Part shown: positions 53,337 through 62,587 of the stretch, piece by piece
Numbering within the stretch: the stretch's first letter is position 1
Layout of the letters: each line of letters begins with the position of its first letter
Source: Marinobacterium jannaschii DSM 6295
Lineage (GTDB): Bacteria > Pseudomonadota > Gammaproteobacteria > Pseudomonadales > Balneatricaceae
Direction: 5' to 3'
DNA: 64,000 nucleotides
Assembly (NCBI RefSeq): GCF_000620085.1
Contig: NZ_JHVJ01000006.1
Coordinates: forward strand, 264,722 to 328,721
Notes under the pieces: generated by a model
What the model saw: the letters and a program-made list of their open reading frames with translations, nothing else
Databases searched by the model: none
Told to the model about the DNA's origin: nothing
Program-made: the position numbers and the translations under genes

Positions 53337-53960
53337 ATGCCTGCTATTAAACTCTATCGTCACGCTCTTTCCGGCCACTGCCATCGTGTCGAAGTGTTGC
53401 TGTCTCTGCTGGGACTCAGAGCGGAGGTTATCGATGTCGATCTGATGAGTGGCGCCCATAAGCAACCGTCATTCCTGCAAAAGAACGCCTTTGGCCAGGT
53501 GCCGGTGCTGGAAGATGGCGATATCACCCTGGCAGACTCCAATGCCATTATCAGTTACCTCGCCCTGCGCTATGACCCGGAGAGACGGTGGCTACCGGAA
53601 GATCCGTTACTGGCCGCCGAGGTGATAAGGTTCCTGTCGCTGGCCGCAGGCAAGATTGCCAATGGTCCGGCAACGGCCCGCCTGATTACCCTGTTTGGTG
53701 CGCAGCTGGATGCCGACGACGCAATAAGCACCGCCCATGCCACCCTGGCGGTACTGGAGCAACACCTGAAGCCACGGGACTGGCTGGTCGGTCAACAGGC
53801 AACCCTGGCGGATGTCGCCTGCTACAGCTACATCGCCCATGCACCAGAAGGCAATGTCTCCCTCGATGGTTATCCACAACTGCGGGACTGGCTGGCCCGC
53901 TTCGAGCAGCTACCGGGATTTATCCCTATGCAGGCCAGCCCGGTTGGGCTGAACGTCTGA
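53337..53960 (+). CDS. Glutathione S-transferase
   Basis: A 207-residue GST: a thioredoxin-like N-domain (IKLYRHALSGHCHRVEVLLS, with GQVPVLEDGDITLADSNAI giving the VP...S/N-A-I glutathione site) and a helical C-domain (DWLVGQQATLADVACYSYIA). It probably conjugates or reduces electrophiles with glutathione. AGGAG is well placed. Lying 50 nt after HPP, it likely belongs to the TetR-controlled unit. Confidence 0.9.
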   Translation: MPAIKLYRHALSGHCHRVEVLLSLLGLRAEVIDVDLMSGAHKQPSFLQKNAFGQVPVLEDGDITLADSNAIISYLALRYDPERRWLPEDPLLAAEVIRFLSLAAGKIANGPATARLITLFGAQLDADDAISTAHATLAVLEQHLKPRDWLVGQQATLADVACYSYIAHAPEGNVSLDGYPQLRDWLARFEQLPGFIPMQASPVGLNV

Positions 53961-54054
53961 TAGCTCCCCTGCCTTCCCTGCGGCAGAATGAGCGTGCTGA
54001 TCAGGACGCTCAGCACGCAACCAGCCAACCGCGCTGACGAAGACAGGGAAAGCT

Positions 54055-54363
54055 ATGTGCTACAAAAAGATCGCGCCGACATTGCTCGCCGGCCTGCTAC
54101 TCAGCCACGAGGCGCAGGCGGATTACATCAACGGCCGCCGTATCAATACCGGCGGTGATATCGGCGAGTTATACCAGGTATTGGGAGAGCCGATGGCGAA
54201 GGGACGCTCCGGCAAGGTCTGTGAACGCTTTGACGGCAAGAAATACTGCAGCAGCTATCGCTACATCTGGAAACAGGGCGATCGCTACCTGCAGGTCAAT
54301 GTGCGTAGCCGGATGATCGTGAAGATGAACTGGACCCGCTTCCGCTCTGCGCTGTGGAAATAG
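54055..54363 (+). CDS. Small secreted protein, DUF2845-like
   Basis: A 102-residue protein with a signal peptide (IAPTLLAGLLLSHEAQA). The mature part has a short beta-rich sequence with two Cys (VCERFDGKKYCSSYRYIW), possibly a disulfide, resembling DUF2845-type periplasmic proteins. Function unknown. Preceded by a purine-rich GACAGGGAAAG. Confidence 0.6.
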   Translation: MCYKKIAPTLLAGLLLSHEAQADYINGRRINTGGDIGELYQVLGEPMAKGRSGKVCERFDGKKYCSSYRYIWKQGDRYLQVNVRSRMIVKMNWTRFRSALWK

Positions 54364-54659
54364 CCTCAGACAATCCGTGACGAAAGCTGGCACGCCGCCT
54401 GGATCAGGTTCTTAGAATAGGTACGGGCATCCTGAGCGTTGAGCATATCACCGCTGATACCGGTGCTTGGACAGGATCGCCACGGCTGATCCGCTTTTCA
54501 GCGGTTCAGCCCCGTGTCGGAACCGATTTTTCCCGCTTTTATTATCCCGGCTTCGCCCCATCGGCTAAGCCCCGTTCCGCGCCCTTGCGCCCAGATTCAA
54601 CTTAAAATATTCATCACGGCGCTCTATGCTTAGAAATATCGTAAGCAGGGAGAGAGCCA
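54364..54659. other. Intergenic stretch
   Basis: No gene seen. CTGATCCGCT/AGCGGTTCAG (near 54488-54511) is a stem-loop without a T-run. AT-richer sequence before 54660 should hold the DUF1840 promoter; GGGAGAG precedes the ATG. Confidence 0.4.
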
Positions 54660-54968
54660 ATGCTGATCACATTTAAATCCGAAGCCTATGCCAATATCAC
54701 CATGTTCGGCGATGTCGGACTGAGTCTGCTGAAACTGATGGGCTACAGTGCCGTGCCCGGGTCTATTCTGGCGGAAGATGTCCCGGAAGCGCTGCAGCGC
54801 CTGAAAAGTGCAGTTGTGGTGGATAAGATTGTCCAGCCTCAGGCTATTGAGGACAACGCGGACAGCAGCACTCCGGTAAACGTCAGCCTGGCCAAAAGGG
54901 CAATACCGCTGCTGGAGATGCTCACCGCAGCGGCCGCCGATGAATGCGATGTGATGTGGGATAAGTAA
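54660..54968 (+). CDS. DUF1840 domain protein
   Basis: A 102-residue soluble protein. MLITFKSEAYANITMFGDVG, then LSLLKLMGYSAVPGSILAED and KRAIPLLEMLTAAAADECDV, follow the DUF1840 pattern. Function is unknown. Convergent with the antiporter gene. Confidence 0.85.
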   Translation: MLITFKSEAYANITMFGDVGLSLLKLMGYSAVPGSILAEDVPEALQRLKSAVVVDKIVQPQAIEDNADSSTPVNVSLAKRAIPLLEMLTAAAADECDVMWDK

Positions 54969-54979
54969 GCGGGAGACAA

Positions 54980-56581
54980 TCAGCTCCCCCGCAACGGCAC
55001 CCCGCGTTTCTCACGCGCTTTCTCAATCACGCTCAGGCTGTCTTCGGCAAAGCTGGTACCGGCCTCGGTGAAGAAGTTATACACATGGTCGATACCCGCC
55101 TTGTGTAATGGCTTCAACTCATCCTGGTAACGGGCGATGGCAGCCAGTTCGCCCTGATAGTTGGCATTACGCAACTGCACTGACACGTTAATCATGTCGT
55201 CGATGGAAGGTAGTGCCAGCATGATCAGTTCGATCTTCGACAGATCCAGCTGTTCCCAGTGATCGGCATCCTCACCATCGCCGAAGAACACATGCAGGCC
55301 CTTCTCCTGCAGCCGGCTGATTCGTTTACGGTCGGCATCCATTCCCCAGACCTTGTCGCCATGCATATTATAGAGCGCCTTAAAGGCCCCCTTGCCGACC
55401 CGCCCCAGTCCAACCACCAGCATCTCGGCATTGTAAGGCTGGACAAAGTAGTCCTCCGGCAGCCGGTTCTCCATCTCGAAGGTACAGATCTGATCTTTAC
55501 GCCGCATATAGATGGTATGGGCCGAACGGTAGAGCAGGCTGGTGACCACAAACGAGAATGAAACTGCCAGAGCTATAATCACCAGCCATTCACGACTGAG
55601 CCAGTTGGCGTCAACACAGAGTGCCGCCACAATCAGGCCAAACTCACTGAAATTGCTCAACGCCAGCGCCGACAGGTAAGAGGTTCGGCCACGCAGGCGC
55701 AGACGGGTAAAAACCAGGAAGAACAGCAGGAACTTGACCGGAATCAGGACCACCAGCAGCGCGCCAACGGAGATCATTGACCAGTCCGGCAACGCCGTGA
55801 AACCAATCGACAGAAAGAAGCCGATCAGGAAGATATCCTTAAACGCCATCAGCGATTTATTCAGCTCGGAGGCCTTGGTGCTGGAGGCCAGCAACATGCC
55901 GAAAATCAGCGCACCGAGATCGCCTTTGACACCCACGGCGTCAAACAGCTCGTAACCTCCCAGAGCCAGGAAGAACCCGGTCAAAGGCAACAGCTCGCCG
56001 TGTCCCGCTTTCACCAGCAGCTGATCCATCAGCGGTCGTACCCAGTAGAGGGCAATCAGCCCGAGCGCCCACAGCGATGGGATTTTACCGGTCGCCAGCA
56101 CCAGAAACAGCACTGCGGCAATATCCTGCATCACCAGCACACTGATAATCAGCTGGCCATGGCGGGTTTTCATCTCGCCACTTTCTTCCAGTAATTTGAC
56201 GATACAAACGGTACTGCTGAAGCTAAGCGCAAACGCCAGTAACGCAGCCGCCTGCCAGCTTAATTCGGTAAAGTACGGCACGGCCAGCACCGCGAGAAAG
56301 ACCAGTCCGGCGGCGATCACCAGATTCCAGATGGCCATATGCGCCAGGGTTCCGGCCCAGACTTCCCGCTTCAGCAGGTCCTTTACATTGAGTTTGAGGC
56401 CGATCGTAAACAGCATCAGCGTGATTCCCAGATCCGCCAGCGTCTCCAGGTTTTCCGTGGGCTGCAGCCCCATAAAGTGCAATACAAAACCGGCAGCCAG
56501 AAAGCCAATCAATGGCGGCATAGCCACCATCTTGACGCCAAGACCACAGACAAATGCAAACGCTACCCAGATAAATTCCAT
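54980..56581 (-). CDS. Kef/YbaL-type cation:proton antiporter with TrkA-N domain
   Basis: A 533-residue protein: a CPA2 antiporter membrane domain of about twelve helices (GFLAAGFVLHFMGLQPTENL; LAFALSFSSTVCIVKLLEES; VKGDLGALIFGMLLASSTKA) and a cytoplasmic RCK/TrkA-N NAD-binding domain (MLVVGLGRVGKGAFKALYNM; GMDADRKRISRLQEKGLHVF). It likely exchanges K+ or Na+ for H+. ATG 56581 is preferred to an upstream TTG at 56608, though its ribosome site is weak. Confidence 0.88.
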   Translation of the reverse strand: MEFIWVAFAFVCGLGVKMVAMPPLIGFLAAGFVLHFMGLQPTENLETLADLGITLMLFTIGLKLNVKDLLKREVWAGTLAHMAIWNLVIAAGLVFLAVLAVPYFTELSWQAAALLAFALSFSSTVCIVKLLEESGEMKTRHGQLIISVLVMQDIAAVLFLVLATGKIPSLWALGLIALYWVRPLMDQLLVKAGHGELLPLTGFFLALGGYELFDAVGVKGDLGALIFGMLLASSTKASELNKSLMAFKDIFLIGFFLSIGFTALPDWSMISVGALLVVLIPVKFLLFFLVFTRLRLRGRTSYLSALALSNFSEFGLIVAALCVDANWLSREWLVIIALAVSFSFVVTSLLYRSAHTIYMRRKDQICTFEMENRLPEDYFVQPYNAEMLVVGLGRVGKGAFKALYNMHGDKVWGMDADRKRISRLQEKGLHVFFGDGEDADHWEQLDLSKIELIMLALPSIDDMINVSVQLRNANYQGELAAIARYQDELKPLHKAGIDHVYNFFTEAGTSFAEDSLSVIEKAREKRGVPLRGS

Positions 56582-56791
56582 GAACACCACTTCTGCAAAT
56601 TTCGACAACCAGTAACTCTACCACGCTTTTCTGTCTCGTCGTCGTTAGCAACCGTTATCAATAGTGCGACATCAGGGATAAACATAGCGCCGTTATTGCG
56701 CCGCGCCGCAGATATCCAGACCTGCGGATGATGTTTAGTGCTGTGAATTCCGATAAGATATGAGCGATCAAAAAATCACCGAGCCAGCACT

Positions 56792-56878
56792 ATGGACTGG
56801 ATATTCGAGAATAACGGATTCATTCTGGAAGCGATTATTATGCTCGCAATCATCATCTACGTCGGCACCCGAATCTGA
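56792..56878 (+). CDS. Possible 28-aa membrane peptide upstream of the TonB receptor
   Basis: ATG 56792 to TGA 56878 encodes MDWIFENNGFILEAIIMLAI followed by IIYVGTRI: a short acidic head, one hydrophobic helix and a positively charged tail, as in many real small membrane proteins. It ends 17 nt before the receptor start in the same direction. Its ribosome site is weak, and a longer overlapping frame starting at 56760 (117 codons) shows no protein-like pattern. Confidence 0.45.
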   Translation: MDWIFENNGFILEAIIMLAIIIYVGTRI

Positions 56879-56895
56879 GCAGCTGCGGGATAAGG

Positions 56896-58974
56896 ATGAT
56901 CTCCATACAGCGCTGTTGCCGACTGATACCTTTAACACTGCAGCGACTACCGGTGCTGGCTGTGCTGGTTGCGCTTCCGCCGGTGCACGCCAGCGACTTC
57001 AGCGAAGCGGATCTGCTCACCGACATACCAACCGTGGTCAGCGCCTCACGCATGCCACAGCCGCTGGCGGAAACACCCGCCGCCGTCACCCTGATCGACA
57101 GAGAGATGATTGAGGCCTCAGCGGCACTCAATGTCCCCGACCTGCTACGACTGGTGCCCGGCATTCAGGCCTTTCATGTCAGCTACAACACCTTTGGCGT
57201 TACCTACCACGGCGTCAGTGATAACTTTCCCCATCAGATGGAGGTACAGGTCAACGGGCGCAGTATCTATATCCCCTTGCTCTCTGCCGTAACCTGGGAA
57301 ACACTGGGGCTGGTGCCGGATGATATCGAGCGAATCGAAGTGATCCGCGGCTCAAACATGCCCTCACAGGGAACCAATGCCTTCCTCGGCGCGATCAATA
57401 TTATTACCCGCTACGGCACGCGTCCCGAGGGCAGCACGCTATCAACCACGCAGGGAGAACGGGGTGAACAGCGCTACCGTTTCAGCCATCAGGGCCACGC
57501 CGTTGCGCTGGACTATCAGTTTAACGCCGGCTATCAGCAGAACGATGGCAATAAGCTGTTTCAGGACCGCATCGACAAGAGTTATTTCAACAGTCGCCAT
57601 AGTTTCACCCCAAGCCTGAATGATCAGTTCGATATCCAGCTGGGCTTCAGTCAGGGCGAGGTATTCACCGGTGATGGCGATCACTCAGGCAACCAGTTTA
57701 TCGGCCGGGAGTTCCATCAGAACTATCAGCAACTGCGCTGGCTGCATACGCTGGACCTGCAGCAGGAATTACAGCTGCAATTCTATCGTAATCGCCTGAA
57801 AGCTGACGTCGACCCGATACCGGCGGAAGCCGTACCCCAGGTTCAGGAAGAAGCCGCTCGCAACGGCCTCAGTAGCGAGCAGTTCACCCAGCTACTTGGG
57901 ATTGATGGCACCTTGCTGCGCCCCAGCCGGGAGCATGGTGATACCACGGTCAATGACCTCGAACTGCTCTATCGCTTCCAGAGTGCAGGCCGGTTCAACC
58001 TGAGTAGCGGCCTGGGTTATCGTTATGAAAGCATCAAAAGTGACGCGATCCTGTCCCGCGCAGACCGTCAGAGCAGCCAGCGCCGGCGCCTGTTCAGCAA
58101 CCTCAGCTATCAACTCAGTCCGGAATGGATATGGCACCTGGGTGCGCTGTATGAAGAGGATGAGCGCAACCGGGCATTTTCTCCGCGCACCGGGCTGAGT
58201 TACCAGCTGACTCCGGAACAGACACTCAGGTTGTCACTGAGCCGGGCACGGCGGCTACCCTCGCTGTTAGAACGGAAGATCAGCGTCGATATCCGGCAAA
58301 ATGCCAGTAACAACTTCGCTTTGCTGGATCAGCAGTTCTGCAGTAACGACGAACTGAAACCGGAACTCAACGAAAGTATCGAGTTGGGCTATCTGCTGCG
58401 CCCGGCAGGTAAACACGGGGGATTGTTCGACCTGCGGCTCTATCAGGAAGATATCAGCGACGCACTGACAGATCATTTCATCCCCTTTGCCGATCAGCTC
58501 GACAACCGCTGCATCCAGGTTCATAACGGCGCCCGCTGGCGGGCCCGGGGCGTTGAGTTTCAGCTCAAGCAATCGCTCTCCCCCGCCGACTTTATGGTTC
58601 TAAGCTATGGCTATAACAATGTCGAAGGTATTGAAGACCGCGGACTGAAAGGGATAGAGCCTCTGGATGACACGGCACCGCTGCATACCGCATCGCTGTT
58701 GTGGAAGCATCAGTTCAGTTCCGATCTGTCCTTCAGCCTGGCCGGCTATTTTATGAGTACCGTTAACTGGCTGGAGGGCGCTACTGTGGCTCGCCCGCGC
58801 AAGGCTTATCGTCGCGCGGATATGCAATTGGCTAAACTATGGCGGCTGAGAGGTGACAATGAAGCAGAAATTGCGCTTATCGTGCAGAACCTGTTCGATG
58901 AGGAGTATTCCGAATTCTATGAATTCAATAGCTTCCGGCGACGTGGATACGTCCGCTTAGCACTCCGATATTAG
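56896..58974 (+). CDS. TonB-dependent receptor of unknown ligand
   Basis: A 692-residue outer-membrane receptor: signal peptide (LPVLAVLVALPPVHA), TonB-box-like TVVSASRMP, plug (LNVPDLLRLVPGIQAFHVSY; IERIEVIRGSNMPSQGTNAF) and barrel ending RRRGYVRLALRY with the terminal aromatic. Siderophore, vitamin or sugar are all possible. It is followed at once by a periplasmic binding protein and a hybrid histidine kinase in the same direction, without any ABC permease or ATPase, so it may supply a sensing system. Confidence 0.88.
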   Translation: MISIQRCCRLIPLTLQRLPVLAVLVALPPVHASDFSEADLLTDIPTVVSASRMPQPLAETPAAVTLIDREMIEASAALNVPDLLRLVPGIQAFHVSYNTFGVTYHGVSDNFPHQMEVQVNGRSIYIPLLSAVTWETLGLVPDDIERIEVIRGSNMPSQGTNAFLGAINIITRYGTRPEGSTLSTTQGERGEQRYRFSHQGHAVALDYQFNAGYQQNDGNKLFQDRIDKSYFNSRHSFTPSLNDQFDIQLGFSQGEVFTGDGDHSGNQFIGREFHQNYQQLRWLHTLDLQQELQLQFYRNRLKADVDPIPAEAVPQVQEEAARNGLSSEQFTQLLGIDGTLLRPSREHGDTTVNDLELLYRFQSAGRFNLSSGLGYRYESIKSDAILSRADRQSSQRRRLFSNLSYQLSPEWIWHLGALYEEDERNRAFSPRTGLSYQLTPEQTLRLSLSRARRLPSLLERKISVDIRQNASNNFALLDQQFCSNDELKPELNESIELGYLLRPAGKHGGLFDLRLYQEDISDALTDHFIPFADQLDNRCIQVHNGARWRARGVEFQLKQSLSPADFMVLSYGYNNVEGIEDRGLKGIEPLDDTAPLHTASLLWKHQFSSDLSFSLAGYFMSTVNWLEGATVARPRKAYRRADMQLAKLWRLRGDNEAEIALIVQNLFDEEYSEFYEFNSFRRRGYVRLALRY

Positions 58975-59001
58975 ATCTCAGTGGCACAAGGGAATGGAAT
59001 C

Positions 59002-59955
59002 TTGCAGGCGACTCTGAATATAAAGCGGTATATCTTGCATCTGGCCCTGCTCTGCCTCTGTTGCGCAGTGGTTCCAGCTGGCCGCGCCACAGCGGGAGAG
59101 ATACTGATCGTACTGAGTCAGGATATCGCCAGCTACAAAGAAACCGCCCGCGCCATCAGCCAGCACCTGAGCCTGCAGATCGATCAGACCACAGCCGAAC
59201 AGATCAGCGAGGAGGATGAACCGCTGCCGCTCGGCCAGTATCGCTATATCATTGCCGTCGGCGCCAAGGCGACTCGGGAAGTTCTGAATTCCCCCCTGAC
59301 CGCCCCCCTGATCAGTACCTTCATACCGCGTCGTACCTATCAGCAGATTCTGTCCGAAAATCCGCTGCATCCGCTGATCAGTAGTCAGCAGACAACAGCC
59401 GTTTATCTCGACCAGCCTCTGGCCCGGCAGATCCGGTTGGCGCGCCTGATCTCCCCCCGGGCAAAACGCCTTTCCACCGCGTTAGGGCCGGATTCCAGTA
59501 AGGACCTGGCACTGCTTAAACAGGCCGCCGAGGCGCAGCAGATGGTTCTCAGCCATGCCCTGCTGGAGCAGGACAGCAACCCGATCCGCCAACTACAGCC
59601 GCTGATCGAGAACAGCGATATGTTTCTGACCCTGCCAGACCGTGCCGTGTTTAACCGCACCACGGCAAAATGGATTCTCTACATCTCGTTTCGCCAGCGG
59701 GTACCACTGATCGGCTTTTCCCGTAAGTACGTCGAAGCAGGTGCCATCGCCGGGGTATTTTCCGAGCCGGAACAGATCGGCCGGCAGACTGCGGAGCTGA
59801 TCAATCAGCTGCCCGCCCAGCCGGGGCAGCTGCCTCCGCCGGCCGTACCTAAGTATTTCACTGTCGAAACCAACGAAACAGCGGCCCACTCGCTACGGAT
59901 GCCGATTCCCGCCGCAGATGTACTGGAAACTGCTCTGGAGGAGGCCGAACGATGA
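59002..59955 (+). CDS. Periplasmic substrate-binding protein (ABC_sub_bind-like)
   Basis: A 317-residue protein with a signal peptide (YILHLALLCLCCAVVPAGRA) and a type I periplasmic-binding fold like the ABC_sub_bind family, with ILIVLSQDIASYKETARAIS at its start and VPLIGFSRKYVEAGAIAGVF late. TTG 59002 has AAGGGA 8 nt upstream; GTG 58981 is the alternative and has none. Its stop overlaps the kinase ATG (ATGA), so it is coupled to the sensor kinase. Its likely role is to present a ligand to the kinase. Confidence 0.78.
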   Translation: MQATLNIKRYILHLALLCLCCAVVPAGRATAGEILIVLSQDIASYKETARAISQHLSLQIDQTTAEQISEEDEPLPLGQYRYIIAVGAKATREVLNSPLTAPLISTFIPRRTYQQILSENPLHPLISSQQTTAVYLDQPLARQIRLARLISPRAKRLSTALGPDSSKDLALLKQAAEAQQMVLSHALLEQDSNPIRQLQPLIENSDMFLTLPDRAVFNRTTAKWILYISFRQRVPLIGFSRKYVEAGAIAGVFSEPEQIGRQTAELINQLPAQPGQLPPPAVPKYFTVETNETAAHSLRMPIPAADVLETALEEAER

Positions 59956-62579
59956 GCCGCCTGGAGTTAAAACGGCTGGGGATTAAATATCGTCTGCTGG
60001 CCACCACCCTGATCCCGCTGCTACTGCTAACGCTGACCCTGGGCGGCTACTTTATCAACAGCCGCCTGCAGGATGCCGAAGGTGCCCTGCTGGAACGGGG
60101 CAGTACCATGGCCCGCCTGCTCTCAGCCTCGGCTGAATTTGGTCTGCTGACGGGAAATCAGGAGATGCTGCATTCATTGATGCGCGGCCCGAGCAAGGAG
60201 AAGGGTGTCGCCGATATTATCTTCCTGTCATCGGATTTCGAAGTGGTACAGCGGGCAAACCCGAATGGTCTGGAACTGGACCGGGATGTTGCATACCCCT
60301 ACTTTGATAACCAGCAGGGAACCTTTCTGCACCCGGTCATCACCACCGGCGTCGACATAACCGACAGTCCGGAGTTTGCACTGGAAGATAACTCAGCGGA
60401 GATTATCGGCTGGGTAGCCGTGGTCCTGTCCCAGACTCCGACTCTCGACTGGAAACAACAGATCCTGCTGAAAGGCACCTTGCTGGCGCTCGGATGCTTT
60501 CTGGTCACCCTGATTCTGGCCTCCGCCGCCGCTGCCCAGATTATTCGTCCGATCGTATCCATCACCCGGGTGGTCGAGATGCTGCAGAACGGCCACCTCA
60601 ATGCCCGCACCCATATCCGCGCCCATGGTGAGCTGAAGAACCTGTCGGAGGGGATCAACAAACTGGCCCACCGGGTTCAGGAATCGAACCAGAGCATGGA
60701 GAGCCAGATCAACCTCAAGACCCAGCGGCTGCAGGCAACGCTGATGCATCTGGAGCGTCAGAACGACTCCCTGAGCAAGGCCCGGAAACGCGCCGATAAT
60801 GCCAATCAGGCGAAGGATGAATTTCTCGCGCGCATGAGCCATGAGCTGCGTACGCCGCTGACATCGGTATTGGGATTTGCCCGGCTGCTGGACCAGAGTG
60901 AACTGCAGAGCGATCAGCGTGAATACACCCGTATTATCGATCAGACCTCGGGACTGCTACTGTCGATCATTGACGATATCCTCGACTTTTCCAAACTCGA
61001 GTCCAACGCGATCACGCTGGAAGCGATCGATATAGAGCTGGACAGCTGCATTCAGCAGATGATCGACCTGCTGGCACCCAGCGCCCATGCCAAAGGGCTG
61101 GAGCTGATCACCTGTATCGATCCTGAAACACCCAATGCCCTGATCGGCGACCCTGTGCGCCTGCGCCAGATCCTGACCAATCTGGTTAGCAACGCAATTA
61201 AGTTCACCGATAGCGGGCATGTGTTGATAGAGATCTATCCAACCAACATTCAGGAGCAGAATACCGAGCTGGTCATAGCGGTCAGTGATACCGGTATCGG
61301 GATTCCTGAAGAACAGATCTGCCACCTGTTTCAGGCCTTCAGTCAGGCCGACACCTCGATCACCCGCCGATTCGGCGGCTCTGGCCTTGGCCTGGTGATC
61401 AGCCGCCGCCTGGTCGAGCTGATGCAGGGCCGCATCACTCTGAACAGCCAGCCCGGAATCGGTACCCAGGTACAGATTCAACTGGAACTCCCACGCCAGG
61501 CCGAGCAGGCCTGCGCAGTTATCGAGCAAAAGCCCAGAGTCCTGATCTATGATGCAGAGCCGCTGATTCGTAAGTCGCTACGCTACCAGCTGACAGCGCT
61601 GCAACTCCCGGTCAGTGAAGCCGGTAGCCTTGGCTCACTGGCCCAGCAGGCGATCGACCAGCCGCTGGACAGCATCATTATCGGCATTCCGGCTGCCGCC
61701 AGCGACCTGTCCCGGCTGAGTCAGTGCATCCAAAACATCCAGCTGCACTTCAAAGGCCAGATCCTGATTCTCAGCAGCAAAACCAATCAGCTGACAGAAC
61801 TGGACGACTGTATCATGCTGAGAAAACCCGTCAGCCAGCGTCAGCTGCTGCACCACCTGATGCCACACTACTTTAAACTTCCGGCCGTACTGGAACAGAA
61901 GGTCTCGTCCTATCACGCAGTGCGCATTCTGGTCGCCGAAGATAACGACTTTAACCGCTTGCTGATCCGGCGTATTCTGGAGCGCGCCGGAACCGAGGTG
62001 GTGGAAGCGGCTACGGGGCTGGAAGCCCTGAAACAGATGGATGACAGTATCGACCTGGTACTGATGGACGTACATATGCCGGAGATGGACGGCATTCAGG
62101 CCACCGAAAAGCTGCGCAAGCAGTATCCGAAACTGCCAATTGTTGCCCTCACCGCCAATATCGTCTCCTCAGAACACGAAAGGCTTAAGGATGCGGGTGT
62201 CAATGAGGTCCTGCTTAAACCGATTAACGACACTGCTCTTTGTAGCAGTATTCAGCGCCTGACCAGTTCAGACAGTGTTACCACGCCACAAAACAGCCAT
62301 CCCACCACCCGCTTATCGGACTATGAGATCGGCAAGGACGACCTGGCAGTTGAGCTGAGGAAACAGCTGGAAGGGTTGAACGAGGGGATGTCTATGCGGG
62401 ACCGCACGCGAATGCGGCATCATACCCATCAGCTGCTGGGATTAGCGGGGCTATATGAACTGGCCGAACTGGAAGCATCCAGCCAGACGCTGCACGATGC
62501 CCTGAAAACGGACTCGCTGAAACAGGTCTGGCAGGCCTACTGGCAACTGCAAAGGCTGATCAACAATGAACAATACTGA
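59952..62579 (+). CDS. BarA-like hybrid histidine kinase with degenerate and intact receivers and Hpt
   Basis: An 875-residue inner-membrane sensor: helix 1 (~17-34), a ~130-residue periplasmic domain, helix 2 (~172-192), HAMP, coiled coil, HisKA (H297 in MSHELRTPL), HATPase (N-box NLVSNAIKF, DTGIG, GGSGLGL), a first receiver (~528-640) lacking the phospho-acceptor Asp at SIIIGIP, a second receiver (~658-770; D706 in LVLMDVHMPEMDG, K757) and an Hpt-like tail (H826 in HQLLGLAG). No cognate response regulator lies beside it, so phosphate must leave via the Hpt to a distant partner. Coupled to the binding protein. Confidence 0.9.
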   Translation: MSRLELKRLGIKYRLLATTLIPLLLLTLTLGGYFINSRLQDAEGALLERGSTMARLLSASAEFGLLTGNQEMLHSLMRGPSKEKGVADIIFLSSDFEVVQRANPNGLELDRDVAYPYFDNQQGTFLHPVITTGVDITDSPEFALEDNSAEIIGWVAVVLSQTPTLDWKQQILLKGTLLALGCFLVTLILASAAAAQIIRPIVSITRVVEMLQNGHLNARTHIRAHGELKNLSEGINKLAHRVQESNQSMESQINLKTQRLQATLMHLERQNDSLSKARKRADNANQAKDEFLARMSHELRTPLTSVLGFARLLDQSELQSDQREYTRIIDQTSGLLLSIIDDILDFSKLESNAITLEAIDIELDSCIQQMIDLLAPSAHAKGLELITCIDPETPNALIGDPVRLRQILTNLVSNAIKFTDSGHVLIEIYPTNIQEQNTELVIAVSDTGIGIPEEQICHLFQAFSQADTSITRRFGGSGLGLVISRRLVELMQGRITLNSQPGIGTQVQIQLELPRQAEQACAVIEQKPRVLIYDAEPLIRKSLRYQLTALQLPVSEAGSLGSLAQQAIDQPLDSIIIGIPAAASDLSRLSQCIQNIQLHFKGQILILSSKTNQLTELDDCIMLRKPVSQRQLLHHLMPHYFKLPAVLEQKVSSYHAVRILVAEDNDFNRLLIRRILERAGTEVVEAATGLEALKQMDDSIDLVLMDVHMPEMDGIQATEKLRKQYPKLPIVALTANIVSSEHERLKDAGVNEVLLKPINDTALCSSIQRLTSSDSVTTPQNSHPTTRLSDYEIGKDDLAVELRKQLEGLNEGMSMRDRTRMRHHTHQLLGLAGLYELAELEASSQTLHDALKTDSLKQVWQAYWQLQRLINNEQY

Positions 62580-62587
62580 GAAACGGC

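Noticed and set aside
56760..57113. 117-codon frame overlapping the TonB receptor start
   Set aside because: It runs into the receptor gene in another frame and has low-complexity, non-protein-like sequence; the 28-codon frame is the better candidate there.
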